A stretch of 64,000 nt of DNA from Branchiostoma floridae (lineage: Eukaryota; Chordata; Leptocardii; Amphioxiformes; Branchiostomatidae), in assembly GCF_000003815.2 (NCBI RefSeq), contig NC_049991.1, positions 21,387,980 to 21,451,979 of the forward strand. The letters are read 5' to 3'. Made by a program: the position numbers and the translations under genes. Below the pieces are notes generated by a model that was not told where the DNA came from, ran no database searches, and saw only the letters and a list, made by a program, of their open reading frames with translations. Positions 26,301-38,831 of this stretch are shown in pieces (position 1 is the stretch's first letter; each line of letters starts with the position of its first letter).

Positions 26301-29300
26301 GGTGTTAATAGATCACCTGTTGGAACGCCGACACCTGTCGCTCCTGTTCCATACGCAGGTACATCGACAGGTATTCACTCTCCGCCTGGTGAACGGCCCA
26401 CTGAATCGTCATGGTAACGTGTCTATGCTGTTCCGTCGTCGGAGCGCCCGTGAGGTTCTGTTTCCGCGCATCCTTGGCGCTCGCAGCCATGTCGCGTGCT
26501 CTCTCCAGCAGGTAGCCGGAGAGTTTGCTCGGTCTGAGGCTGGAATCGGCTTGCTGCGGTTTGGCCGCTCCCGGTTCCCTCTTCCCGAGGTGGTCTGACA
26601 TTGCCTTCACCACCGCCCAATTGCACACCACGTCCGCAAACTGCGACACCGACCGGAGACTGTACACTTCTCCCGACGCGTCTACCTCTGACGGTCTTCT
26701 GTCCAGCGCCGCATCGAATGCCTGCTTGAGTTTCTCGGAAATCACCCTCACGTCCTCCTGTAGAGTTTTCTGTACGGCAGAGTATTTCTCTTCCAACCAG
26801 TCGGCGTGGGAACGGAATCTGTAGAGACTCGACTGCTTCTCTAAGTGGAGCTTTCTCAAGTGGGCGTCGCACCCCTGTTGGAGGTTGAGGAAGACGTCTG
26901 ACCAGATGGTTTCCCGGCCGAGAACCTTCGCGGCCGCTCTCTTGGTCTCCAAGGTCGCGACCTCCTGCTGGATTCTGGCATCCATGTCCTGTGATGCTGC
27001 CGAACCTACGAGAGAGACCGTTACGGGCGGCGCGTTCGCTACCGTCGTGTTTGCACATTGTAGGACGTCCCTGGCCATGGCTGCTGCGATGGCCGACACC
27101 CGGCTGCCCTGGTAGGTTTCCAGCAGTTCAGAAAGCTGCTGCTGACCGTGTCGCGCGTCAGACTTGGCTGCCTGCAGCCGATGTGCGACGTCCTTCTCAG
27201 AGACGGGTTGCTTCTTAAGTCTGGAGGCTGATAAGGTCTCTACGGAGTATCTTTTGACAGTCCCTGCGGCTACGGACTTCACCAGGTTGAAAAGGTCCAG
27301 CTCCGCGAACCTGTCATGCCGAGACAACTCCGTCAGGAGCTCAGCAGTTTGGGCCTGACACTGCAGCTTGGCTTCGTTGTACTTCTGCAGGTCTTCTGGG
27401 GCGTAACTGCAATCCTGCAGGACATGGTCTAACACTGTGGGTACGTCTACCTGAGTTACCGCGGCTCTTCCCGACAAGGCGGAAAAACTTTCACTTGGCA
27501 CCTCCTCATTCTTAAGAACTGCCTCAAGGTGTCTTATCCTCGCCAAGACGTCTTCGAACTCCTTCAGCTGTAGCTCCTTCCCACTTGGCACTCTTCCTTG
27601 AGGAGTCTCCTCCAGGGATTTGGCCATTTCTGTAAGGATGGCGGCCTGCAGGGCTAAGGCGTCTCCCTGGTCCCGACCCTGCTCCTGTGGTAAGAGAGTT
27701 TGGTCAGAGTCAGTCAGAACGCCTGCGACCCACTGGGAGAGGGATAGCCCCGTTGGTGCGTCGGGTTTGGGAACTGGCCCAACGCCCTGTAGCACCTTTT
27801 CGTTCTGCGTTTGGCACATGTTCTCGGCGACTTTCAGCCTTGCCAGTGTCTCGCACATTTTGGACTCCACTTCTGACAGCCGCCTTTTGATTCCGGCGTC
27901 TTTTGAAGCTATTTTGAGAACTGCAAAGAGTTTGTCTCGCCCGTCGTCTAAGAGTGACCAACTGTAGGCGATTCTCTGCTGCACGTCATTGTACTTCTCA
28001 ACCACACCCTCCAGTGCTTTGGTCTGGTTCCTTTTCTCCCTCTCTAGTTCCTTGGTCAGGTCCTGTATCTTGGCAGCGCTGCTCTTTTCGATCTCCTTCG
28101 CCTTGCTCTCCGACTGCAGCAGCTTGGCGTGGTGGTCCTTCCGGCTGCCGATCTCCTTGGTCGTCTGGTCCACCAGCTTTGCCGTCACTTCCTTCAGCTT
28201 CACATCCTTCTCCTTGAGAACCTTCTCAAGATTCCTGATGCGGCCGAGGAGCTTGCCTTCCTTGGAAGAAGCTGCCTCCCCTACTTCCGAGTCTGAGGAG
28301 CTGGGGTTGTCGGCATCGATGGAACGGCCCGTCTTTTTCTTTGCGCCCTGCCTCTTCTCTGCAGTGTCAGCCTCCGTACCAGACCCCCATCCTTCTGCCT
28401 CCTCGCCATCCCCAGCTTCCGTTCCCACGGCAACCAGCACCTTCTCCTCCACCGATGTCATCTGAGCCGTCAGCTGGCCCACCAGCCTGTCCTGAGATTC
28501 CAGCGCCTTCTGCCCGTCTGACAGCTTTTCCTCAATGTCTTTCAGCTTCTCATCAAGATCCTTTGGCACGGCTGCATCTGTAGCTTTTCTGGCTGACTTC
28601 TGACTGGATTCTCTCAGCTTCTTCTCGGCAGCGTTGAGTTTCTCTGAGAGGTCGGTGACCTTGCCGGCCATGAGGTCCATCTCCTGCTTGCCGCTCTCCT
28701 CGGAGGTCCTGAGCTCCTCCTGCAGCTGCATGTTCTGCAGCTCCAGGGCATCGAACCGGTCGTGCATGTCGTTCAGCTGCACCTGGAGATGCTTCATCCT
28801 CTTCAAGGTGCTGTCCTGCTTCTCTTTCAGGTCAGAGTTCTCCTTAAGAAGCTGGTTCGAGTCTGTAGGAGGGACGGACCCACCGTTCTCGAGTCGTTGG
28901 ATGGTCTCGGCCCTTTCTGTCAGCTCGCTCTCTAACTCCTGCACCCTCTGCTGCGATGCCTGCAGTTCTCGGACGGTGTCCTCCAGCTGTGTCTGCATCC
29001 CGCTCCTCTTCTGGTCCTGCTGCAGCCGGGATCGCAGGGCCTGGATCTCCCGATCCTGCTCCTCCACCCGCGAGGTCAGGCTGTTCACCTTCGACACCAG
29101 CGGACCCTTCCCCGACCGCTCCATCTGCAGCTGCTCCGAGCGCTGCTTGATCATCACGTCAGCATCTTTAAGACGTCGCTCGAGACTGTGCACCTGCTCG
29201 GTGATCTCCTCCTCGTCCCTCTGCTTGTCCCGCTGGACCCTCTCCATCTGCACCTTCAGTTTCTCCTCCGTCTCCTTCAGCCTCTCCTCTGTATCCTTCA

Positions 29301-32300
29301 CGGTCTCCTCCAGAAACTTCTTCTCGCCCTCGTACTTGTTCTGAAGACGCTCCATCCGGCGCTGAAGACGTTCCTCGTTCTGCTGTTGCTCCTTCCCCGA
29401 CTCGTCCAGCCGACCCTTGAGGTCCTCGATCCTCCCCATCAGCCTCTCCACCAGCCTGCTGTTCTCAGAGTCCTTCTCCTTCTCCTTGCTCAGGTTCTGC
29501 AGCTGTCTTATCTTCTCAGCCATCTCCTCCCGCACCTTCTGAAGCTGCACATCGCTCTGGACCAGCTTCTCCTCAAGAGCCTTCACTTTCCCTTTCATGT
29601 CTTCCACCTGCGCAAGGCTGCGCTCCCGCTCCAGCTCCAGGTAACTCTGCGCCTTCTTCAGGGCAGACTCTCCGATGGTGATCTCCGAGTTCGAGATGTC
29701 CAGCTTCGTCTTGAGACTGCGGATCTCCGCGTCCTGCTTTCTGGAAGTCTCCTTGGCTTCCGTCAGCTGGTTCTTGAGTGTCTGCACCTGGATGTTGGTG
29801 AGGTCGGCCCGGGACTTTTGGTCCTCCAGTTGGGCCTGCAGCTCGGTGTTGAGGTTGCGGAGGTAGTGCCAGGACTGGTTGATGTCCTCGATCTGTGAGG
29901 AAGACGGAAGAAGACGTTGGGTCAGTGCATCTTCAGACCAGATCTTCATCTTCCATACAGAACAAGGAAGGAGGCGACACTCTTCCGTACATCCTACAGA
30001 ACTCTTCCTCTCTCTGATTCCAACATAGCAACCTTACCTTCTACCTTTTACATCTTTTCATGGTACGCCTTACGGCCTGTCAGTTGGAGCATCGTTTTTT
30101 CTTCCAGTCCTCTTGGTCTTGGAAGACCCTTTCCATTTCAAGTCTGCCCATTCTATATTTCGTTAGTCACTTCTTCATGCTGTCTCTTCATCTTTTCAAA
30201 TAAAGGAATCTAAACATTCAACGTTTCCTCCATCTCTTTCTGTCCATGACATTTTGTGTGCATTTTTTTGGCGACACCACAGGGGTGAAGCATTTTTTCG
30301 ATATTCAGGAAGGAGGATCCAGTGGGATTTTGCTACATGCTGGAGGCAGGTCATAGGTCAAAGTGCAGCTTGCAGAGTCCCCTACATGCGGGTAGGTTTA
30401 CTAGATGCGGAGAAAGGTGAGACAAACGAAAGATCGCTCGATCCCCGAGGACAGTCCTTGCTCGCGTACAAGCGGCAGTTGTGGGCCGGATTACATATGC
30501 GAGTGTCAGAAGTGGAGTCAGCTTGCATTATACGAGTTTCGACTGGCAAGGCTTGGAAAACCAAAATGCAGGCACCGATGGGCTCTTGTAATTTTTAGTC
30601 GTTTGGCAAGATTGCATAGGAGAATTGTTTTGCACATCGCAAACGTCACAAAGAGCAACTGGCAACTGGGCATGCTGAAACACCTTTACAGAAAGGCACG
30701 GCTCACAAACACAGTAATCAGCTACAAGGACGCACAGCAGGACTTCATGCAAAAACACTTTTAGGAATTCAGATCAGAAGCAAGGTAAGATTTCATGCAA
30801 ATATGCAGAGCAAGCAGCACACAACGGTTGTTCACAGCCGAGGGATTCGGTTCTTGTGACGTCCATCTTTAGTCTAAAGTCACACTGGCTACACAAAGCA
30901 ACACCACACAACCACACTACACATAAGCACCAAAACAAACAAATGACACAAACACAAAAATCACAACACCAAAACATGAGCATGCAGACTTACCTGTTTC
31001 AAACATCATCAAAACACAAAATGTTTCACAAACACCAAATCATTTTCTTACAATTTAAGAGAAAAAAAACATAGAAAGTGCTCAGCATGTGTAGAAGGCA
31101 AGAAATGACATGCAGGATTGTCAGCAGTTCTCCAGACAAATCCCCAGAGTATTTTGGGGGACTGTGTGAGTTTCGTACATTGTACTTGTGTCAGGTATGC
31201 CTACTTTTTGCTGTCGTCTCTTGCACTTAGTGCCTGTGAAAAAGATTAACTTATTTGATTCATAATTTGTTTTGGTGGCCAAACATCACTATCAACACGG
31301 CTTGCTCTGAATGCTACGTGATAACTTTTTGTTAATTGTTCAGTAGACAATATTGAATAATATTTGCGTATTCCAGGGATATTTGGGGAACAGTTACCTG
31401 TGTCAGGTAAGTCGATTATTGGGAGATGCATGTGTGCAGGGAATAGTTAACCGTACCTGTGTCAGGTAAGAGGATGATGTATGTACGTGTATCGTCAGGT
31501 CAGTGGAAGTGAAATCTGATACCGTACCTGTGTCAGGTCAGTGAAAGTGAAATCTGATACCGTACCTGTGTCAGGTAAGTGAAAGTGACACGTGATACCG
31601 TACCTGTGTCAGGTAAGTGAAAGTGAAATCTGATACCGTACCTGTGTCAGGTAAGTGAATGTGATATCTGATACCGTACCTGTGTCAGGTCAGTGAAAGT
31701 GATATCTGATACCGTACCTGTGTCAGGTCAGTGAAAGTGAAATCTGATACCGTACCTGTGTCAGGTCAGTGAAAGTGAAATCTGATACCGTACCTGTGTC
31801 AGGTCAGTGAAAGTGATATCTGATACCGTACCTGTGTCAGGTCAGTGAAAGTGATATCTGATACCGTACCTGTGTCAAGTAAGTGAAAGTGAAATCTGAT
31901 ACCGTACCTGTGTCAGGTCAGTGAAAGTGAAATCTGATACCGTACCTGTGTCAGGTCAGTGAAAGTGAAATCTGATACCGTACCTGTGTCAGGTCAGTGA
32001 ATGTGATATCTGATACCGTACCTGTGTCAGGTCAGTGAAAGTGAAATCTGATACCGTACCTGTGTCAGGTCAGTGAAAGTGAAATCTGATACCGTACCTG
32101 TGTCAGGTAAGTGGAAGTGAAATCTGATACCGTACCTGTGTCAGGTCAGTGAAAGTGAAATCTGATACCGTACCTGTATCAGGTCAGTGAAAGTGAAATC
32201 TGATACCGTACCTGTGTCAGGTCAGTGAAAGTGAAATCTGATACCGTACCTGTGTCAGGTAAGTGGAAGTGAAATCTGATACCGTACCTGTGTCAGGTCA

Positions 32301-35300
32301 GTGAAAGTGAAATCTGATACCGTACCTGTGTCAGGTAAGTGGAAGTGAAATCTGATACCGTACCTGTGTCAGGTAAGTGGAAGTGAAATCTGATACCGTA
32401 CCTGTGTCAGGTAAGTGAAAGTGAAATCTGATACCGTACCTGTGTCAGGTAAGTGAAAGTGAAATCTGATACCGTACCTGTGTCAGGTAAGTGAAAGTGA
32501 AATCTGATACCGTACCTGTGTCAGGTAAGTGAAAGTGAAATCTGATACCGTACCTGTGTCAGGTAAGTGAAATAGACATGTGATACCGTACCTGTGTCAG
32601 GTAAGTGGACTGTTCGCTCTCCATCTCCGTGTAGGACTGCAGGTGTTCCCGTCGGGTTGCCGCCAGCTGCATCTTCAGCTCGACATTCTCCTCGTGAACA
32701 TTCACCAGGTCCTGCTGTGTCTTCTCCAGCCTGGCTTTCAGGGACTCCACCTGGTGACACAAGACATGCAACATCAGCATCAACATGGTAGGCTTAATGT
32801 TCACCAGGTCCTGCTGTGTCTTCTCCAGCCTGGCTTTCAGGGACTCCACCTGGTGACACAAGACATACGGCACACAGGTTAACATTAGCATCAACATGGT
32901 AGGCTTAATGTTCACCAGGTCCTGTTGGGTCTTCCCCTACCGAGCTTTCAGGGACTCCACTTGACAACACAGGAACAATCCGTACTGGTCAGCATCACAG
33001 CCTTGTTGGTGTTCTGACTCACACATACAAATGTAAAACATCACAGAACATGTAACAAAATATATACTGTAGTGTATATTAACCAGCGTGCCTGTTTGTT
33101 TGTTTGTTTGTTCGTTTATTTACTGTACCTCTGTTTCGAGCAGCTCCACCAGCGTGCTGTCCGTCTGTGCCTGTCGTCTCTCCGTCTCATCCTTCAGCCT
33201 CTCCATCTCCGCCAGCCTCTTCTTCTCCTCCTCCTGCCTCTGGACCGCCTCCTTCGCTGCCGCCTCCTCTCGCTGCCTGCCATCCGGCTCCGCAGGCGGT
33301 TCAACCGGCTGGGCGGAGGGAACGGGACCGGTGGCGACCCTGGGGTGGGGAGGGAAAATACTGTAAATGTATTTCAGTTCACGGGGATTTAATTAGCAGG
33401 AAAAAGGACTATTTGCTGTGGTTTTAAGTTACGATAGCACCATGCACTGTAGTCTCTTATACTGCCATGGAAAATGTTCACGGTGGTTTTAAGTTCGCGG
33501 TGAAGCGGCCACCGAGAAAACCGCGAACATTAAACCACCGCGAAAGTTTCTGCATTTACAGTAACCATTTTTTCTTCTATTTGCTTTTGGATAGATGAAA
33601 ACAATATTGCACTGCACTTAAGTTAGTAACTTACATGACAGTATATTAACAGTGCCACATACACAGTACAGACAGAAGGTAAAGGCATAGGCCACAGCGA
33701 GTACTGAACTCAGGACTTATAGCTTCCGAGCTGAACGCCTTACCAGTTATGGCACACACAACGTCTTATGACCATTCAGTCGGCTTAATGAGAAAACATT
33801 GAGCTTCATCACACGACGACAGATGCTAGATAACCTGTGTCAACCCCCCCCCCCCCCCCCAATCTCTGTTAAATGTTTGACGATAGCTTCATTCAAGAAA
33901 TCTGGTAGCCTATTTAAACTGAATGAGAAATGCCACTGTCAGGGTATTTTAATGACATCAACAGAGCCATGCACTGCTTGCTTTTTTCTTACATTTCATC
34001 TGGCCTATAGAGATAAACCTAAAATGTTCTGCACATGTTATTTTCCCAGAACTATCGTAGATTGGAATTTGTTATCACCAAGCACAGTAGGGGCATCTTC
34101 TCTGGATAGTTTTAAAGAACGCTTGCAGATAGATGCACAAAAGTTAGGTGTGACGGGCCCTTCAGTGTAATATGACCAGCTGCTGCCGCACCACGTACCT
34201 GCGAAGCTGGTGTGGTACGCCGAAGGGCGGTTATACTGGCTATATAGATCAAAATCCAGATACAGATACAGATGTCACACTGACCTGCGTGGTTCCGTCA
34301 CCAGCGGTGTTTTGCTGGCGGACGGTCTCCTCAGCATGTCGTCAGAAGATCGCTGCTCGTGCACGCTGTCTCGGTTCCGCTGGCGGTACTGGTCTCGGAT
34401 CACGGAGATGTCCATGGTCTTGGGACGCTCCTCCCGCGTACGCTTCCGGCCCGGGTGCTGCCAGCCCGACTTCTGGGGAAGAAACAACAGGGAAAAAGTC
34501 TGATAGTAATTGATATCACTAGAGCCATTGAATGCTTTTTCTTATTTTTCATTTGGCCTAGGGATAAACTTAAAACCTAAAACAAATTAGAGGGAATCGT
34601 TGAGTTATCGAGTGTTTCCAACTGAAGTTATGGTCAATGTTGGGAACGTAGTCTATTTGAACTGAATGGGAAATGCTGCTTTAATGGTATTTTAGACCAA
34701 TGACACTCTGCGGGGTGGATTTTGTGTCTTTTGCTGGTTCACCTGTAGCCTTGCTGTTTCGCTGTTTTGCTGTATGGTACAAAGTGTACATTGTGTAAAC
34801 TTATAATGCATGACTATTGTGTGGTTGGCACGAACATAGCGGCTGGCTACACCGAGGGAATAACTGTGATAATCACTCTGCAGCGTGTGTTTTGTGTCTT
34901 CTGTTGGCTCACCTGTAACCTTGCTGCTTTATTGTACAGTACAAAATAATGTATGTGGTTCTCTTATACTTCATACACCATCAGATCAATCTGAGCGTGA
35001 GTTTCACTTCTGAGATGATAAGCTCTGTGAAGTTACACATACGAACCGGCTATTAATGTCTTAACCATTGGATTATTTACAGTAGTGGGAGCCTCATGTG
35101 ATATCAAAAATATACAAATTAATGCAAGGGGAATTGTATCTTTCAGTAAGGCAAATTTGAACAATATGCAGATTCTGAAGCAAATAACCTAGGGTGTCAT
35201 GTTGCCCCAAGCGTTAATTTTGATTACTAAATTTCTGAATGTCCTGTACTGTTTGGCATAGGCGTGTACAATGGCATTAACTTATTAATAAGCACTTTTA

Positions 35301-38019
35301 CATATTAAATAGCACAGCCTAATCACAGATCTGTGTGACAACAGGAATCACAGAGAGGCACAGCAGCAAGCAGACAATGTGTGTGTCGGGAGGACTGGTG
35401 TGGAGAAATGGGGGAAAATACACTGGTCTCTTTGGCGCAGAAGGTTTCTCTGAACAAAATTTAAGATAAAACAAAAGTCAAACCTGTACAAGTGGCCACC
35501 ACTGCATAAAACATGTACAAGCATTATGTGAGGTTCCCCTAATCAATTTAGATTGATCCCAGTGAGTTGTTAATGGCTGCTACATATTTCATACATCATT
35601 TTTACATACAGCTTACAATATCAGCCCATCTGGGTTTGCATGACTGAGATATGGGAGGTCCAGAATAAAACTCCAGAACTAAACCTGGGGGTTTTGGAGA
35701 CTAAAAAACTTTTGGAGACTAAAAATAAGAGATTTAGCAACAAAAATCAACAGTATGGGTTCACAAACTGGAACAGAAAAACTTCAAGATTTCAGGAATA
35801 CGAATATCAAAGAGACCAGTGTTACAAACGAAAAAGCAACATTTCTGTGACCAGAGAAACAGGACAGCTGGGTTCATAACCACACGGACATCAATCAATC
35901 TGGAAAAAAAACAGGACCGAAGAATCAGAACAGAGAGAAAAAAACAGCAAACCATCAGTAAACCTTGGAGTGGCAAGTACAAGGAGAATAGAGGGAAGAA
36001 AAGAAGCGCGAGAGAAGGAGGACCACAGACAGCGAGTGCACGGCAGTCCAACCTTGGCATCAACGCCCCCTTGTGGTTTATCCCCGTATAGCATCTGCTC
36101 GGTGTCAGGGAGGAAGGCCCTCCGTCTGGGCACCTCGCGCCCCGGGGTCATCTGGGGACACGGAGCCATGCAACAGTCAGTTCCTTAAACCCACCGCAAG
36201 ACGTTTCATGCTTAAGAAGCTTATGGCACACCTTGTAATACATTAAAAGTTTGTAATCTTAGTTTTTAGGTTCAAGAAACAGCGAAGCCATGCAATGGGT
36301 TAGTTTCTTCAAACCACCTTAAGATGTTAGACAAGACATTTTTATGTTTAAGACGTTGATGGCACACCTTGTACAAAAAGTTTGTTGAATGTTGGGTTTG
36401 GGGCGTTAGTGATGTCTAACCCATGCAAGAGTTAGTTTCTCAAACCCAACTCAAGATGTCTTCATGCTTACGGTGTTTAGGCACACCTTATAGAATGTTT
36501 GCAATATGCATTCATTGGTGTTTGGGCTTATCCCAGAGCCATTAGCCATTAGCTCATTTGACAAGTATAATAGTGTTCAATAAGTGTTTAGTAATCATTA
36601 TGTCTTGGGTTTATATATTAAGGGACAAGATGGATCAAGCTTTTACAGGTTCTGTAACTGTGTAAGTTATAACATTCAAGGCACCAGCTAGTTAAAATCT
36701 GTAAGCAAGTAGTTACTAGTAAGTGTTTCTTTCCGGCCTCAAGAAAAAATTAGCCAAGCCATGCAAGTGTTTGAGTGGCATTGGAAATGTTAAGTTGAAA
36801 CTTAAAGGTTTCTTTCTGTTAGAAGCCAAGCGACAGTCATTCCCTAAACCCACTGAAAGTGATAAGTCAAGGAGTTAATAAAACAGGCTGCAAATTCTGA
36901 AAGGATGTCTTTTTTAACCCTCTTTTCAAATGGGTTAGTCTAAATGGTCCTAACACTGAAAGGGTTAAGGGAGGATTAACCACTATTTCTAGGGGGTTCA
37001 TCTATATTTGCAATAGATATGAATGACTGAATGCCTAAAGGCTGTTCTGTGCTGGAAGTGGAAAACAAGAGCAGATGTCAGAGGTGAAAGGGCAAGGTTC
37101 AAGGGTGAGGCAAAGCAGCAGTCCTGATTACCCATATTTGTTTACCCATCTTTGTGATTCAGATTGGTGAAACTCTTGTCAATTATCACATAATCATTAT
37201 ACATTTTGTTACTTACAGCAAATAGGAAACATCACTGATAATACAGAAGGGATGCCACACAAACTAGAATTTTCTGGATGAAAACTTACAGGATGATGTT
37301 TTAATGCAGGTTTCTCACTTGAGAACTTTTGCTGAATGTAAACAAGCAAGAAGTTGCAGCAAAGCATGCATCCTGGTGCCACTGCAAGCTATATTTCCTT
37401 TGATTCATTAAACTACAATCTCGCTGCTGAACTTTCAATAAAATGACCTATTTTGGGGGCCAATAAGGTAACATTTAATTTACTAATAATATAGTTTTCT
37501 TTATATAATGAAGTCTGTGTGACATTTTTCATTGAAAAGAGGACTGTAATTTTTTGGAGTGTTCCATTATCCCCTGCAGGGGTGCGTACCTCCTGTTCCT
37601 CCCGGCGCGGTGGTGGTTTGGCGTCCTTGGTGATGTCGGGGGACGGAGGTCGCAGGCTGGCCGGCATGACCTTTCGTATCGCCTCAATCCAGTTCCGCCG
37701 GATTCCCGAGGTCATCGCCGACAGGTTATACACACCTGAGTGGGTCTGTGGGACACATGTCAGTCAATCAGTCAATCAATCAGTCAATCAATCAGTCAAT
37801 CATTTAATCCAGTTCCGCCGGATTCCCGAGGTCATCGCCGACAGGTTATACACACCTGAGTGGGTCTGTGGGACACATGTCAGTCAATCAGTCAATCAAT
37901 CAGTCAATCAATCAATCAATCATTTAATCCAGTTCCGCCGGATTCCCGAGGTCATCGCCGACAGGTTATACACACCTGAGTGGGTCTGTGGGACACATGT
38001 CAATCAATCAATCAATCAG

Positions 38020-38052
<33 letters not shown>

Positions 38053-38796
38053 TAATCCAGTTCCGCCGGATTCCCGAGGTCATCGCCGACAGGTTATACA
38101 CACCTGAGTGGGTCTGTGGGACACATGTCAATCAATCAATCAATCAGTCAATCAATCAATCAATCAATCAATCATTTAATCCAGTTCCGCCGGATTCCCG
38201 AGGTCATCGCCGACAGGTTATACACACCTGAGTGGGTCTGTGGGACACATGTCAGTCAATCAGTCAATCAATCAGTCAATCAATCAATCAATCATTTAAT
38301 CCAGTTCCGCCGGATTCCCGAGGTCATCGCCGACAGGTTATACACACCTGAGTGGGTCTGTGGGACACATGTCAATCAATCAATCAATCAATCATTCCAT
38401 CAATCAATCAATCAATCATTTAACCCAGTTCCTCCGGATTCCCGAGGTCATCGCCGACAGGTTATACACTCCTGAGTGGGTCTGTGGGACACATGTCAAT
38501 CAATCAATCAATCAGTCAATCAATCAATCAATCAATCAATCATTTAATCCAGTTCCGCCGGATTCCCGAGGTCATCGCCGACAGGTTATACACACCTGAG
38601 TGGGTCTGTGGGACACATGTCAATCAATCAATCAATCAGTCAATCAATCAATCAATCAATCAATCATTTAATCCAGTTCCGCCGGATTCCCGAGGTCATC
38701 GCCGACAGGTTATACACACCTGAGTGGGGCAATCAATTAATCAATCAATCATTTAATCCAGTTTGTACACAACTGAGTGGGTCTGTGGGACACATG

Positions 38797-38831
<35 letters not shown>

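Noticed and set aside
26302-29898. Long open frames on the plus strand opposite exon M (e.g. 28634-29344, 29188-29898)
   Set aside because: They mirror the heptad codon pattern of the minus-strand exon, have no homology, and the minus frame is continuous over 1192 codons with proper splice sites.
30405-30764. 119-codon plus-strand frame in intron L-M
   Set aside because: No recognisable motif, no splice context, no repeat of protein-like composition elsewhere.
31390-32602. CRISPR-like array (38-bp period)
   Set aside because: Units are contiguous without unique spacers and contain a eukaryotic splice donor; it is a minisatellite.
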